Below, in pieces: positions 1-6,749 of a stretch of DNA of 64,000 nucleotides (its first letter is position 1; each line of letters starts with the position of its first letter). The translations under genes were made by a program, and so were the position numbers. Under the pieces are notes generated by a model, which was not told the origin of the DNA, made no database searches, and saw nothing but the letters and a program-made list of their open reading frames with translations. The stretch is taken from contig NZ_JAMRXH010000019.1 in the NCBI RefSeq assembly GCF_023740735.1, forward strand, positions 1-64,000. The letters are read 5' to 3'. This DNA is from Nocardia sp. CDC159 (GTDB taxonomy: Bacteria > Actinomycetota > Actinomycetes > Mycobacteriales > Mycobacteriaceae).

Positions 1-72
1 GAGATTTCCGGACTGACCAAGCTCGGTGCCAGAGTCCACGCCAAGGCGAACGAACATCCCGAACGCCCATAA
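1..72 (+). CDS. C-terminal end of a small phage protein (partial)
   Basis: An open frame runs in from the left edge in frame 1 and stops with TAA at 70-72, giving 23 residues that end in ANEHPERP. The visible tail is hydrophilic and basic, with no motif. It lies 87 bases before the next small gene on the same strand, which suits the compact rightward phage operon. The start and function are outside the window. Confidence 0.45.
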   Translation, partial: EISGLTKLGARVHAKANEHPERP

Positions 73-159
73 GCCAACATACCGGCGGCCAGCCCGCCGA
101 ACTCTCCGGAAATTCCGGACGGTTGCCGAAAACCATTGTGCGGTAAGGAGATTCCAACC

Positions 160-297
160 ATGCCAACCTACAAGGTCACCCTGCGCGTCTTCGAGGACGA
201 CCCCCTCAGCGAAGCAGCCGTCAAGGCGAAGATCTTGGACGCCTGCGAGGACGCGCCCATCAGCTTCGAGATCGATGGAGTGGAACTGGAGCAGTGA
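160..297 (+). CDS. small phage protein, 45 aa
   Basis: ATG at 160 has a good Shine-Dalgarno (AAGGAG, 145-150) and the product is 45 residues. The sequence MPTYKVTLRVFEDDPLSEAA resembles a short beta-alpha fold with many acidic residues; I recognise no family. The stop codon overlaps the GTG start of the next gene in a GTGA junction, which argues for translational coupling. The length is too short for a function call. Confidence 0.7.
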   Translation: MPTYKVTLRVFEDDPLSEAAVKAKILDACEDAPISFEIDGVELEQ

Positions 298-440
298 TCG
301 ACCCCGCCGCCCTCAACGAAGACCCAGCCTATCCCTGCTACGACGGCGGCCGACACGCCTACCGCCAGTCGGACGACGACGCGCGGATCGAATGCCCCCG
401 CTGCGGCGCGGAAGTTCTCACCGAGGAGCTGACCGAATGA
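294..440 (+). CDS. small zinc-ribbon-like phage protein, 48 aa
   Basis: GTG at 294 overlaps the preceding stop by four bases. The 48-residue product has a Cys at about residue 14, a His a few residues later and a CPRCG knuckle near residue 38, consistent with one small zinc ribbon. The C-terminus is acidic. Such mini zinc ribbons are common in actinophage early regions, but their role is unknown. It is followed by another four-base overlap (ATGA, 437). Confidence 0.65.
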   Translation: MIDPAALNEDPAYPCYDGGRHAYRQSDDDARIECPRCGAEVLTEELTE

Positions 441-499
441 GCACCGAGCACGAACCGAGCGGGCGGGAACCCAACAACAGAGTGGGTGGTCAGCCGTGA
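437..499 (+). CDS. possible 20-residue ORF in the overlap chain
   Basis: ATG at 437 overlaps the previous stop (ATGA) and the stop at 497-499 overlaps the next GTG (GTGA). The 20-residue product is hydrophilic with no motif. The only argument for it is that it bridges two genes by the same overlap used across the whole block. It may be a coupling peptide or may not be functional. Confidence 0.35.
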   Translation: MSTEHEPSGREPNNRVGGQP

Positions 500-705
500 C
501 CAGCAACCCCGAACCAGACCTGAACTGGATAGACGAGTTGCTTCACGGAATCGACCACGAAGAGACAGAACACGAACACGGCTGGTGGGAGACATCAACC
601 GGTGCCGCATTCGGCAAACGCATCCTGACCGAACTGAAACAACAGATCACCGCCCGCTACCACACCACCCCGGCCGACCATCACGTTCGAGATGGACGGC
701 CGTAA
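496..705 (+). CDS. small acidic phage protein, 69 aa
   Basis: GTG at 496 sits in a GTGA junction. The 69-residue product has an N-terminal acidic/aromatic segment (DLNWIDELLHGIDHEE), a His-rich stretch and a WWETSTG motif, then a basic helix. I recognise no family. It overlaps the next gene by 14 bases in another frame, as is usual in this compact phage block. Confidence 0.65.
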   Translation: MTSNPEPDLNWIDELLHGIDHEETEHEHGWWETSTGAAFGKRILTELKQQITARYHTTPADHHVRDGRP

Positions 706-880
706 CACCCGCATGGCCAGCCAAGGCCGTACTCACGAGCAGATTCCCGGAGGCGACTGGATCGAGACCACAAACGGCGAGATCGCCTACTTTGTGCCGA
801 AATTCCGGTTCGACCCACCCCCGACGATCACGTTCACAGGCGAGGAGGATCCGCGCGGCGGCTCGAGTTCTTCCCCGTAA
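692..880 (+). CDS. small phage protein, 62 aa
   Basis: ATG at 692 overlaps the end of the upstream gene. The 62-residue product includes the segment DWIETTNGEIAYFVPKFRFD, which looks like a beta hairpin, and a low-complexity Ser tail. No family is recognised. It is the last gene before a strong hairpin at 932-963, so it probably ends this transcription unit. Confidence 0.6.
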   Translation: MDGRNTRMASQGRTHEQIPGGDWIETTNGEIAYFVPKFRFDPPPTITFTGEEDPRGGSSSSP

Positions 881-931
881 CCCGCTATCCTGGAGGTGCT
901 TTCGTTCTGGCGCAACTTTCTTCGGCATCAC

Positions 932-963
932 GGCCGGTCGCGGTTCCCCTTCCGTGACCGGCC
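932..963 (+). terminator. strong GC-rich hairpin, likely terminator of the first small-gene unit
   Basis: GGCCGGTC (932-939) pairs exactly with GACCGGCC (956-963). The stem extends inward through one G-U and three further pairs to a 12-bp stem with an 8-base loop. There is no T tract, which is common for actinobacterial terminators. It separates the gene ending at 880 from a promoter at about 1009. An operator role is possible. Confidence 0.5.
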
Positions 964-1008
964 TTCCGCGTCTCTGCGGGTCGGCTCGAGATCGCCCCCG
1001 GTTTTCCC

Positions 1009-1014
1009 TACCCT
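1009..1014 (+). promoter_or_regulatory. -10 element (TACCCT) of a leaderless promoter
   Basis: TACCCT ends seven bases before the ATG at 1022, and there is no Shine-Dalgarno in front of that ATG. This spacing places transcription initiation at or next to the start codon, the typical actinobacterial leaderless layout. The -35 region is weak. It fits the upstream hairpin as a boundary between two units. Confidence 0.5.
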
Positions 1015-1021
1015 GACAACC

Positions 1022-1807
1022 ATGAGCAACCGGCAGTGCGCAGCGTGCAGTCGAGAGACCGACATGTTCCTGTGCTGGCACTGTTGCCGCACGCTACGGG
1101 ACCGCCTGGAGACGGCGGCGTGGCTCGCAACCGAACTGGACGTCACCCTTGCCCGCCAGGATCGCATGGGCGGGCCGGGCAACATGGCGCGCCGCGGCGC
1201 GGAGATGCCCCTGCCGCTGCATCTCGCGGCCAGTGAAGCCGGTTGGGTTCTGCGCAACACCGTGACGGCGTGGGCTCGCGACGTCTGCGAGACTCGGGAC
1301 ATCGAATACCCCGACGCCGCCGGAACGGCGGACGTGGCGCGCTGGCTGGCCCGCAACGCCGTCTCCATCGCCCTGTCCGAAGGCGCCGGGCAGGCGTTCG
1401 AAGAGATCGACGCCGCAGTGAAATCCGCGCAGCGCGTCATCGACCGGCCGCCGGGACGGCTGTACGTCGGGCCGTGCGGTGCTGAATCCGACGGCGCGCA
1501 ATGTCATGCCGACATCTATGTGCGGATGGGTAGTGAGGAGGCTCGCTGCCCAGTCTGTGGGACTGCCCACTCGGTCGAGCAGCGCCGGGAGGAGTTGCGT
1601 GCCCAGGTGCGCGAGTTGCTCGGCACGGCGGCGGAATTGGCGCGCCTGTTGCCGTGGATCATGGGCGCGCCGATCACCCGCAAGCGGATCACCTACTACG
1701 CGAACAAGGGCATGATCTCGCGGCGGGAGCATCGCGGGGAGACGGTGTTTCAGATCGGCGAGGTTATCGACGCGCACATCCAATGCGAGGGTCGCCGAGC
1801 GGCGTAG
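1022..1807 (+). CDS. zinc-finger and helix-turn-helix phage protein, 261 aa
   Basis: The ATG at 1022 was chosen because a TACCCT -10 lies seven bases upstream; an in-frame upstream ATG at 896 has no such support. The N-terminus carries CAAC and CWHCC knuckles. A second pair (Cys/His near residue 160, CPVCG near 180) suggests another zinc site. The last 60 residues read as a MerR/excisionase-like winged helix (ITRKRITYYANKGMISRR). Similar zinc-plus-HTH proteins occur in actinophage early regions. A DNA-binding regulatory or replication role is inferred. Confidence 0.75.
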   Translation: MSNRQCAACSRETDMFLCWHCCRTLRDRLETAAWLATELDVTLARQDRMGGPGNMARRGAEMPLPLHLAASEAGWVLRNTVTAWARDVCETRDIEYPDAAGTADVARWLARNAVSIALSEGAGQAFEEIDAAVKSAQRVIDRPPGRLYVGPCGAESDGAQCHADIYVRMGSEEARCPVCGTAHSVEQRREELRAQVRELLGTAAELARLLPWIMGAPITRKRITYYANKGMISRREHRGETVFQIGEVIDAHIQCEGRRAA

Positions 1808-1935
1808 ACACGCGATTTTCGGCGACCTGCAGGTATCCGCGCGAATGTTACGCTAAGCGCGTTGGCGCGTAGTGTGTCCCGCGCTGGACCGGATGGATGT
1901 TCCGGGAATCCCCGCGATTCCTCTCAGGAGCATCC

Positions 1936-2166
1936 ATGCAGAACATCACCATCGGCCGATACGGCGACGACTGCGGCCTTGTCCATCGCGGCGAGACTGG
2001 CGCCATCGAGCGCATCGAGAAGACGCACGCCGGCTGGATCGAAGGCATCCGCGACGACGGTTCGGGTTGGATCATGTTCCTCGACGCCGAGGGCAGCCCG
2101 TGTGTCTTCTGGGCCTCGCGGGAGCCGGACGGCGGCGTGATCGGCGAAGGCATCCCGCTCGGCTGA
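1936..2166 (+). CDS. hypothetical phage protein, 76 aa
   Basis: ATG at 1936 follows a CAGGAG ribosome site. The 76-residue product is rich in Gly, Asp and aromatics (DDGSGWIMFLDAEGSP) and is probably a small beta-rich fold; no family is recognised. A possible -10 (TACGCT, 1849-1854) and a small GGAATC/GATTCC hairpin (1905-1921) lie upstream, so the gene may be transcribed alone with a roughly 75-base leader. Confidence 0.65.
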   Translation: MQNITIGRYGDDCGLVHRGETGAIERIEKTHAGWIEGIRDDGSGWIMFLDAEGSPCVFWASREPDGGVIGEGIPLG

Positions 2167-2535
2167 GCGGGCCTATGGGTGGCAGCGCGTGAATCCGGTC
2201 CGACATTGTGCGAATCCGCCGGTAAGCGCCCCATGACCCCGAGACGCGCGGGAGAGGTCACCGCTGCGCGCTGCAACCCCCCAACGCCTTCCCTATGTTG
2301 GGGATCGTTCCGCCGAAGTCCTAGGGAAAGTTTGGCGGCCCCCGCTTACCACGACGAGGACCGCCCATTGTCGGCTCGCTACACCCGTTTACGCTGAACC
2401 TGACGCCAACCACTCAAGCGGCCGGATGCCCCGTCCCACAACGGGATTGCCGTCCCGCGTTCGTCCGGACTTGCGTCCGGCGTGTGGGACATCCCGCCGA
2501 GAGTATCGCGCACCACCGACAAGGGAGGTCGGATC
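2167..2535. promoter_or_regulatory. 369-base gap with hairpins and a candidate promoter before the late small-gene operon
   Basis: I see no convincing gene here. It contains a CCCCAAC/GTTGGGG hairpin (2279-2303), then an imperfect CCGCCGAA/TTTGGCGG hairpin near 2312-2336. A -35/-10-like pair follows: TTGTCG near 2368, 16 bases, TACGCT near 2390. The following genes overlap almost continuously to 4.97 kb, so this is the best place for the promoter of the late operon. The functional reading is inference. Confidence 0.4.
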
Positions 2536-2703
2536 GTGGACCACGTCGACGCGATCGAGGTCCAGCTGGTCGCATCCGTAACGAAGATCGCCGATGACAT
2601 CAGCGCCATGCTCGCGGCGCCTTCCTTCGCCGACACCGCTGTGGCCACACTGCGGCCGACCTTGCGTGAGGCGGCTTTGGCTATCGAGGCAGGGGCGTTC
2701 TGA
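2536..2703 (+). CDS. small helical phage protein, 55 aa
   Basis: GTG at 2536 has a strong ribosome site (AAGGGAGG, 2521-2528). The 55-residue product is predicted alpha-helical and Ala-rich (VASVTKIADDISAMLAAP) with no motif. Its TGA overlaps the next ATG (TGATG), so the next gene is translationally coupled. Function unknown. Confidence 0.65.
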   Translation: MDHVDAIEVQLVASVTKIADDISAMLAAPSFADTAVATLRPTLREAALAIEAGAF

Positions 2704-2789
2704 TGGACCTGACGCAGATCCTTCTCCTGCTGATCGCCATCTTCACGGGCATCACGGCTCTGCGGAGCCTGCCGTTGTGGAGGCCCTGA
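2703..2789 (+). CDS. 28-residue single-pass membrane peptide
   Basis: ATG at 2703 is coupled to the previous stop by TGATG. The product is almost entirely one hydrophobic helix (MDLTQILLLLIAIFTGITAL) followed by a short basic/aromatic tail (RSLPLWRP), so a membrane miniprotein is likely. Its own stop overlaps the next ATG in the same way. Tight coupling on both sides supports it as real despite its length. Confidence 0.55.
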   Translation: MDLTQILLLLIAIFTGITALRSLPLWRP

Positions 2790-2884
2790 TGGACCTGTAC
2801 GCCTGGCTGTGCACTCTCCTGCATCCCGCTCCGGCCGCAGTGCCGCAGGCACAGGAGATCCCGATCCGGGTGTGGACGTGGTGA
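2789..2884 (+). CDS. 31-residue phage miniprotein
   Basis: ATG at 2789 overlaps the preceding TGA. The product begins with a short amphipathic or hydrophobic segment (MDLYAWLCTLLHPAPAAVPQ) and ends PIRVWTW. Its stop overlaps the GTG start at 2881. Nothing identifies the family. The continuous overlap chain is the main evidence. Confidence 0.5.
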   Translation: MDLYAWLCTLLHPAPAAVPQAQEIPIRVWTW

Positions 2885-3135
2885 GTGCGGTGAAGTATGC
2901 GGTTCTCCAGCTACGCCGCTGTATTGGCACACGGTTCCGCCGGGCTGGCTGGCACATGCTGGCCGCGCAGGTCGATACGGGACCGCGCGTGCGCCTGTGG
3001 GATGCCGATTGGAATCTGCTGCGTGACAGCGATCGCGGCGAGGATGTCAGCTTCGCATCGTTCGACGGGTCGGGCGCCAGGATGATTGTTTCCAAGCCCT
3101 TAAGCACGGCCCGATGGAGCGGTCGCGGTGCGTAA
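2881..3135 (+). CDS. 84-residue phage protein with a WDxDWNL motif shared with a tail protein
   Basis: GTG at 2881 lies in a GTGA overlap. After a basic N-terminus, residues about 37-70 contain RVRLWDADWNLL followed by a short beta-rich stretch. The same motif opens the Gp37-like tail protein encoded at 20812 (RIWDGDWNLVGEV, near residue 33), so a shared small domain or an old partial duplication is likely. It overlaps the next gene by eight bases. Confidence 0.6.
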   Translation: MSAVKYAVLQLRRCIGTRFRRAGWHMLAAQVDTGPRVRLWDADWNLLRDSDRGEDVSFASFDGSGARMIVSKPLSTARWSGRGA

Positions 3136-3259
3136 GCGGTTGGCGGCCTTGCTGATCCGTTTGGCGCACTGGATTCACCGGCCGACGGTCACGGAGTCGT
3201 GGACGCTGTCCGCCGCCGAATGGGACCGGCTGCTCAAGACCGCCCCGCGCGAATCCTGA
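3128..3259 (+). CDS. 43-residue basic phage protein
   Basis: GTG at 3128 overlaps the previous gene. The product starts with an amphipathic basic helix (RKRLAALLIRLAHWIHRP) and continues with TVTESWTLSAAEWDRLLKTA. No family is recognised. It is followed four bases later by the next ATG. Coding is supported mainly by position in the chain. Confidence 0.5.
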   Translation: MRKRLAALLIRLAHWIHRPTVTESWTLSAAEWDRLLKTAPRES

Positions 3260-3263
3260 TGTC

Positions 3264-3428
3264 ATGTCCGACGACGCGCAGCGGTACGAGGACGCCGAGC
3301 AGGACTACCGCGACGCCGTCGAGGCCCTGGAACAGGCGCAGCAGACCGTAGCCCGCGCGATGGCCGCGCGAATCGTTGCCATAGCCCGCGGCATCGCTTC
3401 TCGGACAAGGGGGTCCGATGGCTCGTAG
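3264..3428 (+). CDS. 54-residue coiled-coil-like phage protein
   Basis: ATG at 3264 opens a 54-residue acidic, helix-forming protein (SDDAQRYEDAEQDYRDAVEA) with heptad-like spacing, then a basic helix. It overlaps the next small ORF by 11 bases. There is no recognisable family. A structural or scaffolding helper role is possible but not shown. Confidence 0.5.
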   Translation: MSDDAQRYEDAEQDYRDAVEALEQAQQTVARAMAARIVAIARGIASRTRGSDGS

Positions 3429-3489
3429 CTGGTGGTTCCTGGCTCATGAGTGGGTTGTGCGGCTGCTTGTCCGTGTCGTGATGCGGTGA
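3418..3489 (+). CDS. possible 23-residue Trp-rich miniprotein
   Basis: ATG at 3418 gives a 23-residue aromatic, basic peptide (MARSWWFLAHEWVVRLLVRV) whose stop overlaps the GTG at 3486. It could insert in a membrane. Its length makes this weak; the overlap with the next start is the main argument. Confidence 0.35.
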   Translation: MARSWWFLAHEWVVRLLVRVVMR

Positions 3490-3818
3490 AGCTGCTCGAT
3501 CACCCGATCGTCAAGACCGCGGTGGCACCACAAACGCAGATCAAGATTCACGGCGTTCTGCTGTTGGCCTACTTTCTCCAGATCCCGATCGCGGTGATCT
3601 GGTTGAGCGGTTCGATCTCGTACCTGACGTTCATCTCCGTGGAGACGGCGCTCGGTGCGCATTGGGCGGGCATCATTGCCGCGCTGTCATGGCTGTCGAG
3701 CAAGCGAGTAGAGGACAACGGATCGCCCTCGGGGACTGAGGCGGTGTCCGAATCGCCCGGCTGCTCCCGGTGTAGGTGCCGAGAAACGCCTGGTGAGACC
3801 GAAAACGGCGGTATGTAA
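3486..3818 (+). CDS. 110-residue membrane protein
   Basis: GTG at 3486 overlaps the preceding stop. Two hydrophobic segments are visible, at about residues 22-42 (VLLLAYFLQIPIAVIWLSG) and 46-70. A soluble Cys-containing tail follows (CSRCRCRE). A small two-pass inner-membrane protein is likely. In phages such proteins can be holin-like or act in exclusion, but nothing here decides. Confidence 0.6.
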   Translation: MKLLDHPIVKTAVAPQTQIKIHGVLLLAYFLQIPIAVIWLSGSISYLTFISVETALGAHWAGIIAALSWLSSKRVEDNGSPSGTEAVSESPGCSRCRCRETPGETENGGM

Positions 3819-3847
3819 TTCCAGCCCGAACAAATCAGGAGTAGGCC

Positions 3848-3943
3848 ATGGGCAGCGTCGATCTCGACACCCTCGTTCTCGTCGAAAAGGTCGGCCTCAT
3901 CGTCATCAAGGCCGTCATCGAGATCATTGGCGCCCTGAACTGA
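3848..3943 (+). CDS. 31-residue hydrophobic miniprotein
   Basis: ATG at 3848 follows an AGGAG site near 3837. The 31-residue product is dominated by one hydrophobic or amphipathic helix (LVLVEKVGLIVIKAVIEIIG). Its stop overlaps the next ATG in TGATG. It could be a membrane-associated peptide. The good ribosome site and the coupling make it more credible than most ORFs of this size. Confidence 0.5.
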   Translation: MGSVDLDTLVLVEKVGLIVIKAVIEIIGALN

Positions 3944-4224
3944 TGCCCACCATGAGCAGCCTCTCTGATTTCCTCAATCTCCCCACCACCATCCAACGAT
4001 TGGAGAACACCATGGGACAGGTAGCCAACGCACTTACCGGCGTGACCGAGCAGCTGGCCAAGATCAAGGAGGAGGTTGCCCGCTCCGGCCAGATGGACGC
4101 CCAGGACCAAGAGGTCCTGCGCGCTGTGCGCGAAGGCATCAACGCCATCGACGAGATGAACCCCGACGTAGTCGACGAGCCGACTCCGGCCGAGCCCAGC
4201 GAGCCCGGCCAGCCCACTGAATAG
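3943..4224 (+). CDS. 93-residue helical phage protein
   Basis: ATG at 3943 is coupled to the previous stop. The product is helical with heptad-like repeats (residues about 15-45) and an acidic Pro/Glu-rich tail (PDVVDEPTPAEPSEPGQ). It pairs in position and style with the next 78-residue helical protein. Both look like oligomeric helical bundles of unknown function. Confidence 0.6.
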   Translation: MPTMSSLSDFLNLPTTIQRLENTMGQVANALTGVTEQLAKIKEEVARSGQMDAQDQEVLRAVREGINAIDEMNPDVVDEPTPAEPSEPGQPTE

Positions 4225-4233
4225 CCCGGACCC

Positions 4234-4470
4234 ATGGCGGCCGGATCCCTCGCAGGAATCTTCAAGCAGATGGTGAAGGCCCGCCACGAACTCGCCGGGC
4301 TGAAGGCGCTGGTGTCAGACCTGCAAACCTACCTCGCCAACACCGGCAGCCTCGACGCCGAGGCCAAGGCACGCATCGACCGCATCAACCTCGCCATCGA
4401 TGCGGCGGACACCGAGATCCCCGTAGCCGCTGAGGGATCGGTACACGTGCACCCCGACTCCACGGCCTGA
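4234..4470 (+). CDS. 78-residue helical phage protein
   Basis: ATG at 4234 begins nine bases after the preceding stop. The sequence is helix-forming (IFKQMVKARHELAGLKALVS), then charged, with a His/Pro tail. No family is recognised. It directly precedes the HNH gene, in the position where many siphophages carry small packaging-region genes. Confidence 0.6.
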   Translation: MAAGSLAGIFKQMVKARHELAGLKALVSDLQTYLANTGSLDAEAKARIDRINLAIDAADTEIPVAAEGSVHVHPDSTA

Positions 4471-4473
4471 CCG

Positions 4474-4809
4474 ATGGCCCGAGCACGGCTACGTCCCTGC
4501 TCGCATCCGGGCTGCCCCCGCATCCAACCTGAAGCCCGATGCCCCAAGCATCGGACCGAGCGTGACCGTCAACTCCGCGCCACCACACCCACCAAGGCGA
4601 CACGGGACTGGGCCGAACGCCAACGCCGAGCCCAGGCGGTAGCGCGACACCGATCCGAGCACGGTGACTGGTGTCCCGGATGGCAGCGACCAGCCCATCG
4701 GGCAACCGATCTGACAGCTGATCACGCCGATCCGGTAGCCAACGGCGATCCCACCGGTGCCCTGCGGGTCCTGTGCCGTTCATGCAACTCCGCCAAGGGA
4801 GCCCGCTAA
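4474..4809 (+). CDS. HNH endonuclease, 111 aa
   Basis: The product has an N-terminal zinc-knuckle-like CSHPGCPRIQ plus CPKH, a basic linker, and a C-terminal HNH core: DLTADHADPVANGD (the first His) and LRVLCRSCNSAKG, whose CxxC and Asn match the HNH/McrA zinc-site layout. Length is typical for terminase-adjacent phage HNH nucleases. Such enzymes are known to help terminase cut DNA at cos in several cos phages. The location 340 bases before the small terminase fits that role. Confidence 0.85.
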   Translation: MARARLRPCSHPGCPRIQPEARCPKHRTERDRQLRATTPTKATRDWAERQRRAQAVARHRSEHGDWCPGWQRPAHRATDLTADHADPVANGDPTGALRVLCRSCNSAKGAR

Positions 4810-4812
4810 CCC

Positions 4813-4974
4813 ATGACCACCGACGACCTGTTGGCCGCGGCGCAAGACCTGGCACAGCGGTACCCCCGAGCCGACCTCATCAAGAACAGCGTCGGCAACC
4901 TCGTCGTCGTGGACGAGGATGGCCAGTCGGTGGCCTACCTGGACCTGTCGACCGGCGAGATCGACACCTTCTAG
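4813..4974 (+). CDS. 53-residue phage protein
   Basis: ATG at 4813 is three bases after the HNH stop. The 53-residue product has an N-terminal helix (TTDDLLAAAQDLAQRYPRAD) and a beta hairpin (GNLVVVDEDGQSVAYLDLST). No family is recognised. It sits between the HNH nuclease and the terminase and may be a packaging accessory; that is only a positional guess. Confidence 0.6.
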   Translation: MTTDDLLAAAQDLAQRYPRADLIKNSVGNLVVVDEDGQSVAYLDLSTGEIDTF

Positions 4975-5057
4975 CCCCACCCCAGGGGGAGGACCCCTGA
5001 GGCCCATCACCGCGCCACCCCGGCTGAGGGCGCTCGATGGTGCGAACGGTTCAACTT

Positions 5058-5073
5058 GCCCCCGACCGGGGGC
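5058..5073. other. GC hairpin in the HNH-terminase gap (cos candidate region)
   Basis: GCCCCC (5058-5063) pairs with GGGGGC (5068-5073) around a four-base loop. It lies in the 172-base non-coding gap 4975-5146, between the HNH gene and the small terminase gene, where cos sites of many actinobacterial siphophages lie. A second imperfect repeat (CCCAGGGGG..ACCCCTGAGG) is at about 4980-5001. The cos assignment is inference. Confidence 0.3.
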
Positions 5074-5146
5074 GTTCTGCTGGTTCGGCGCGATGCCGTT
5101 CCGGTTCTGTCGCTGGTGGCGCGATGCCGCCGGAGGAGGTCGAAAA

Positions 5147-5692
5147 ATGCCGCATGGAGGAGCGCGGAATCGTTCTGGGCCGCCTGTGGATCCGAAGTCG
5201 GGCCGCTCGGATCGCCGCGGCCTGACGTTCGCCCGGTTGCCGGTCGAGGGTTACGACGGTGAGGTGCCGGAGTTCCCGTTGATGCCTCGGCGTGTGATGC
5301 GCTGGGAGTACGGCGAGAAGGGGGCTCGCTGGCAGGTCGTCGACGCCGAGGCGACCGAGTTCGTCCAGCAGCGTGAGGCCGAGCTGTGGGGGTGGGCGTG
5401 GCGCACTCCGCAGGCGGTGGCGTGGGCTCGCGAGCCGTGGCGCTGGCAGGCGGTCGCGCATTGGGTGCGCACGTCGGTGATCTGCGAATCGGATGAAGCG
5501 ATGGCTTCGGATCGCGGGTCGCTGCACCGGTTCGCGGACCAAATCGGAATGACCCCAGCCGGTTTGAAGGAGAACGGCTGGGCGATCGCCGCCGACGAGG
5601 TGGCGACGGCGCGGTCGGAGAAGAAGACGAAGGCGCCGAGTTCGGCACCGCCGGAGCGGCGGCTGCGGGCGGTGCCGGGTGGCGGGGACTGA
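5147..5692 (+). CDS. terminase small subunit, 181 aa
   Basis: The start chosen is ATG at 5147, preceded by GGAGGAGG (5132-5139); the frame is open further upstream but without a ribosome site. The N-terminus MPHGGARNRSGPPVDPKSGR and the later block WGWAWRTPQAVAWAREPWRW match the actinophage small-terminase family. A conserved RFADQIGMTPAGLKENGW motif is present near residue 135. The protein recognises phage DNA and loads the large subunit. It overlaps the large terminase start by 14 bases. Confidence 0.88.
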   Translation: MPHGGARNRSGPPVDPKSGRSDRRGLTFARLPVEGYDGEVPEFPLMPRRVMRWEYGEKGARWQVVDAEATEFVQQREAELWGWAWRTPQAVAWAREPWRWQAVAHWVRTSVICESDEAMASDRGSLHRFADQIGMTPAGLKENGWAIAADEVATARSEKKTKAPSSAPPERRLRAVPGGGD

Positions 5693-6749
5693 CGGCTTCG
5701 TCGTCGATTTCCCGACGATCGGCGATATCGCGGAGGCGTGGGTCCGGCAGCACTGCGTGATCCCGGACGGGTTCCGCCGCGGCGCGGAGTTCGTGTGGTC
5801 GGATTGGCAGTTCTGGTGCTCGGCGAACTACTACCGGATCAGGCCAGGGGTTGCGTGGCTGTCGCCGGATGAGCCGCTGCTGAATCAGGCGTTCGTCTAT
5901 CGGCGTGCGCAGGTCGTGGCGCCGCAGAAGACCGGCAAGGGTCCTTGGTCTGCGTCGGTGACTTGCGTGGAGGCGGTTGGGCCGTCGCAGTTCCTCGGCT
6001 GGGCTGGCAAGGGCGACGGGTGGGCGTGCTCGGACTGGGGGTGCGGCTGCGGCTGGGAGTACGAGTACCAGCCGGGGGAGCCAATGGCGATGCGCCACCC
6101 CTCGCCGGTCATCCAGCTGACCGCGACGAACGAAGACCAGGTCGGCAACGTGTACCGCCCGCTCACGGCCATGATCAAGCTCGGTCCGCTGTCGGATCTG
6201 ATGGCGGTGCGTGAGGGCTTCATCCGCATCATGGGCTCGGTGGGCGGGGACGACTTCGACCGGATTGACGCGGTCACCTCGAGCGCGACCGGCCGAGTCG
6301 GCAACCCGGTGTCGTGGGTGCTGCAGGACGAGACCGGGCTTTATACGAAGACGAACAAGATGGTCGGGATCGCCGAGACGCAGCGCCGCGGCGCCGCGGG
6401 TATGAACGGCCGGACGATGGAGACGACCAACGCGTGGGACCCGTCGGAGAACTCGACCGCGCAACGCACCTACGAGTCCCAGGCGCCGGACATCTGGAAG
6501 TTCTTCCGCATCCCGCCTGCGGGGTTGAGCTGGGGTAACAAGCGGGATCGGCGCAAGATCCTGCGCTACGTGTACGACGGGTCGCCGTGGGTGAATCTCG
6601 ATTCGATCGAGGCCGAAGCGGTCGAGCTGAACGAGCTGGATCCGGCGCAGGCCGAAAGATTCTTCGGCAATCGGTTGGTGGCTCGGGCTGGTAGTTGGCT
6701 GCCGGACGGGTTGTGGGACAGCTGCTATGCCGAGAATCTGGCTTCCTAA
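5679..6749 (+). CDS. terminase large subunit, ATPase part (frame-split)
   Basis: This 356-residue product carries the packaging-motor ATPase. A Walker A-like APQKTGKGPW lies near residues 80-89 (Lys87), and the Walker B acidic pair is in WVLQDETG (Asp217-Glu218). The frame ends with TAA at 6747-6749 just after WLPDGLWDSCYAENLAS, where homologues continue into the nuclease domain. That domain is present in the +1 frame from 6727. The gene is therefore either disrupted, programmed for +1 frameshifting, or wrongly sequenced. All ATPase motifs appear intact. Confidence 0.88.
   Translation: MAGTDGFVVDFPTIGDIAEAWVRQHCVIPDGFRRGAEFVWSDWQFWCSANYYRIRPGVAWLSPDEPLLNQAFVYRRAQVVAPQKTGKGPWSASVTCVEAVGPSQFLGWAGKGDGWACSDWGCGCGWEYEYQPGEPMAMRHPSPVIQLTATNEDQVGNVYRPLTAMIKLGPLSDLMAVREGFIRIMGSVGGDDFDRIDAVTSSATGRVGNPVSWVLQDETGLYTKTNKMVGIAETQRRGAAGMNGRTMETTNAWDPSENSTAQRTYESQAPDIWKFFRIPPAGLSWGNKRDRRKILRYVYDGSPWVNLDSIEAEAVELNELDPAQAERFFGNRLVARAGSWLPDGLWDSCYAENLAS

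Noticed and set aside
2179..2397. 72-codon plus-strand ORF in the gap before the late small-gene operon
   Set aside because: No ribosome site, odd amino acid mix, and it spans two hairpins; regarded as non-coding.
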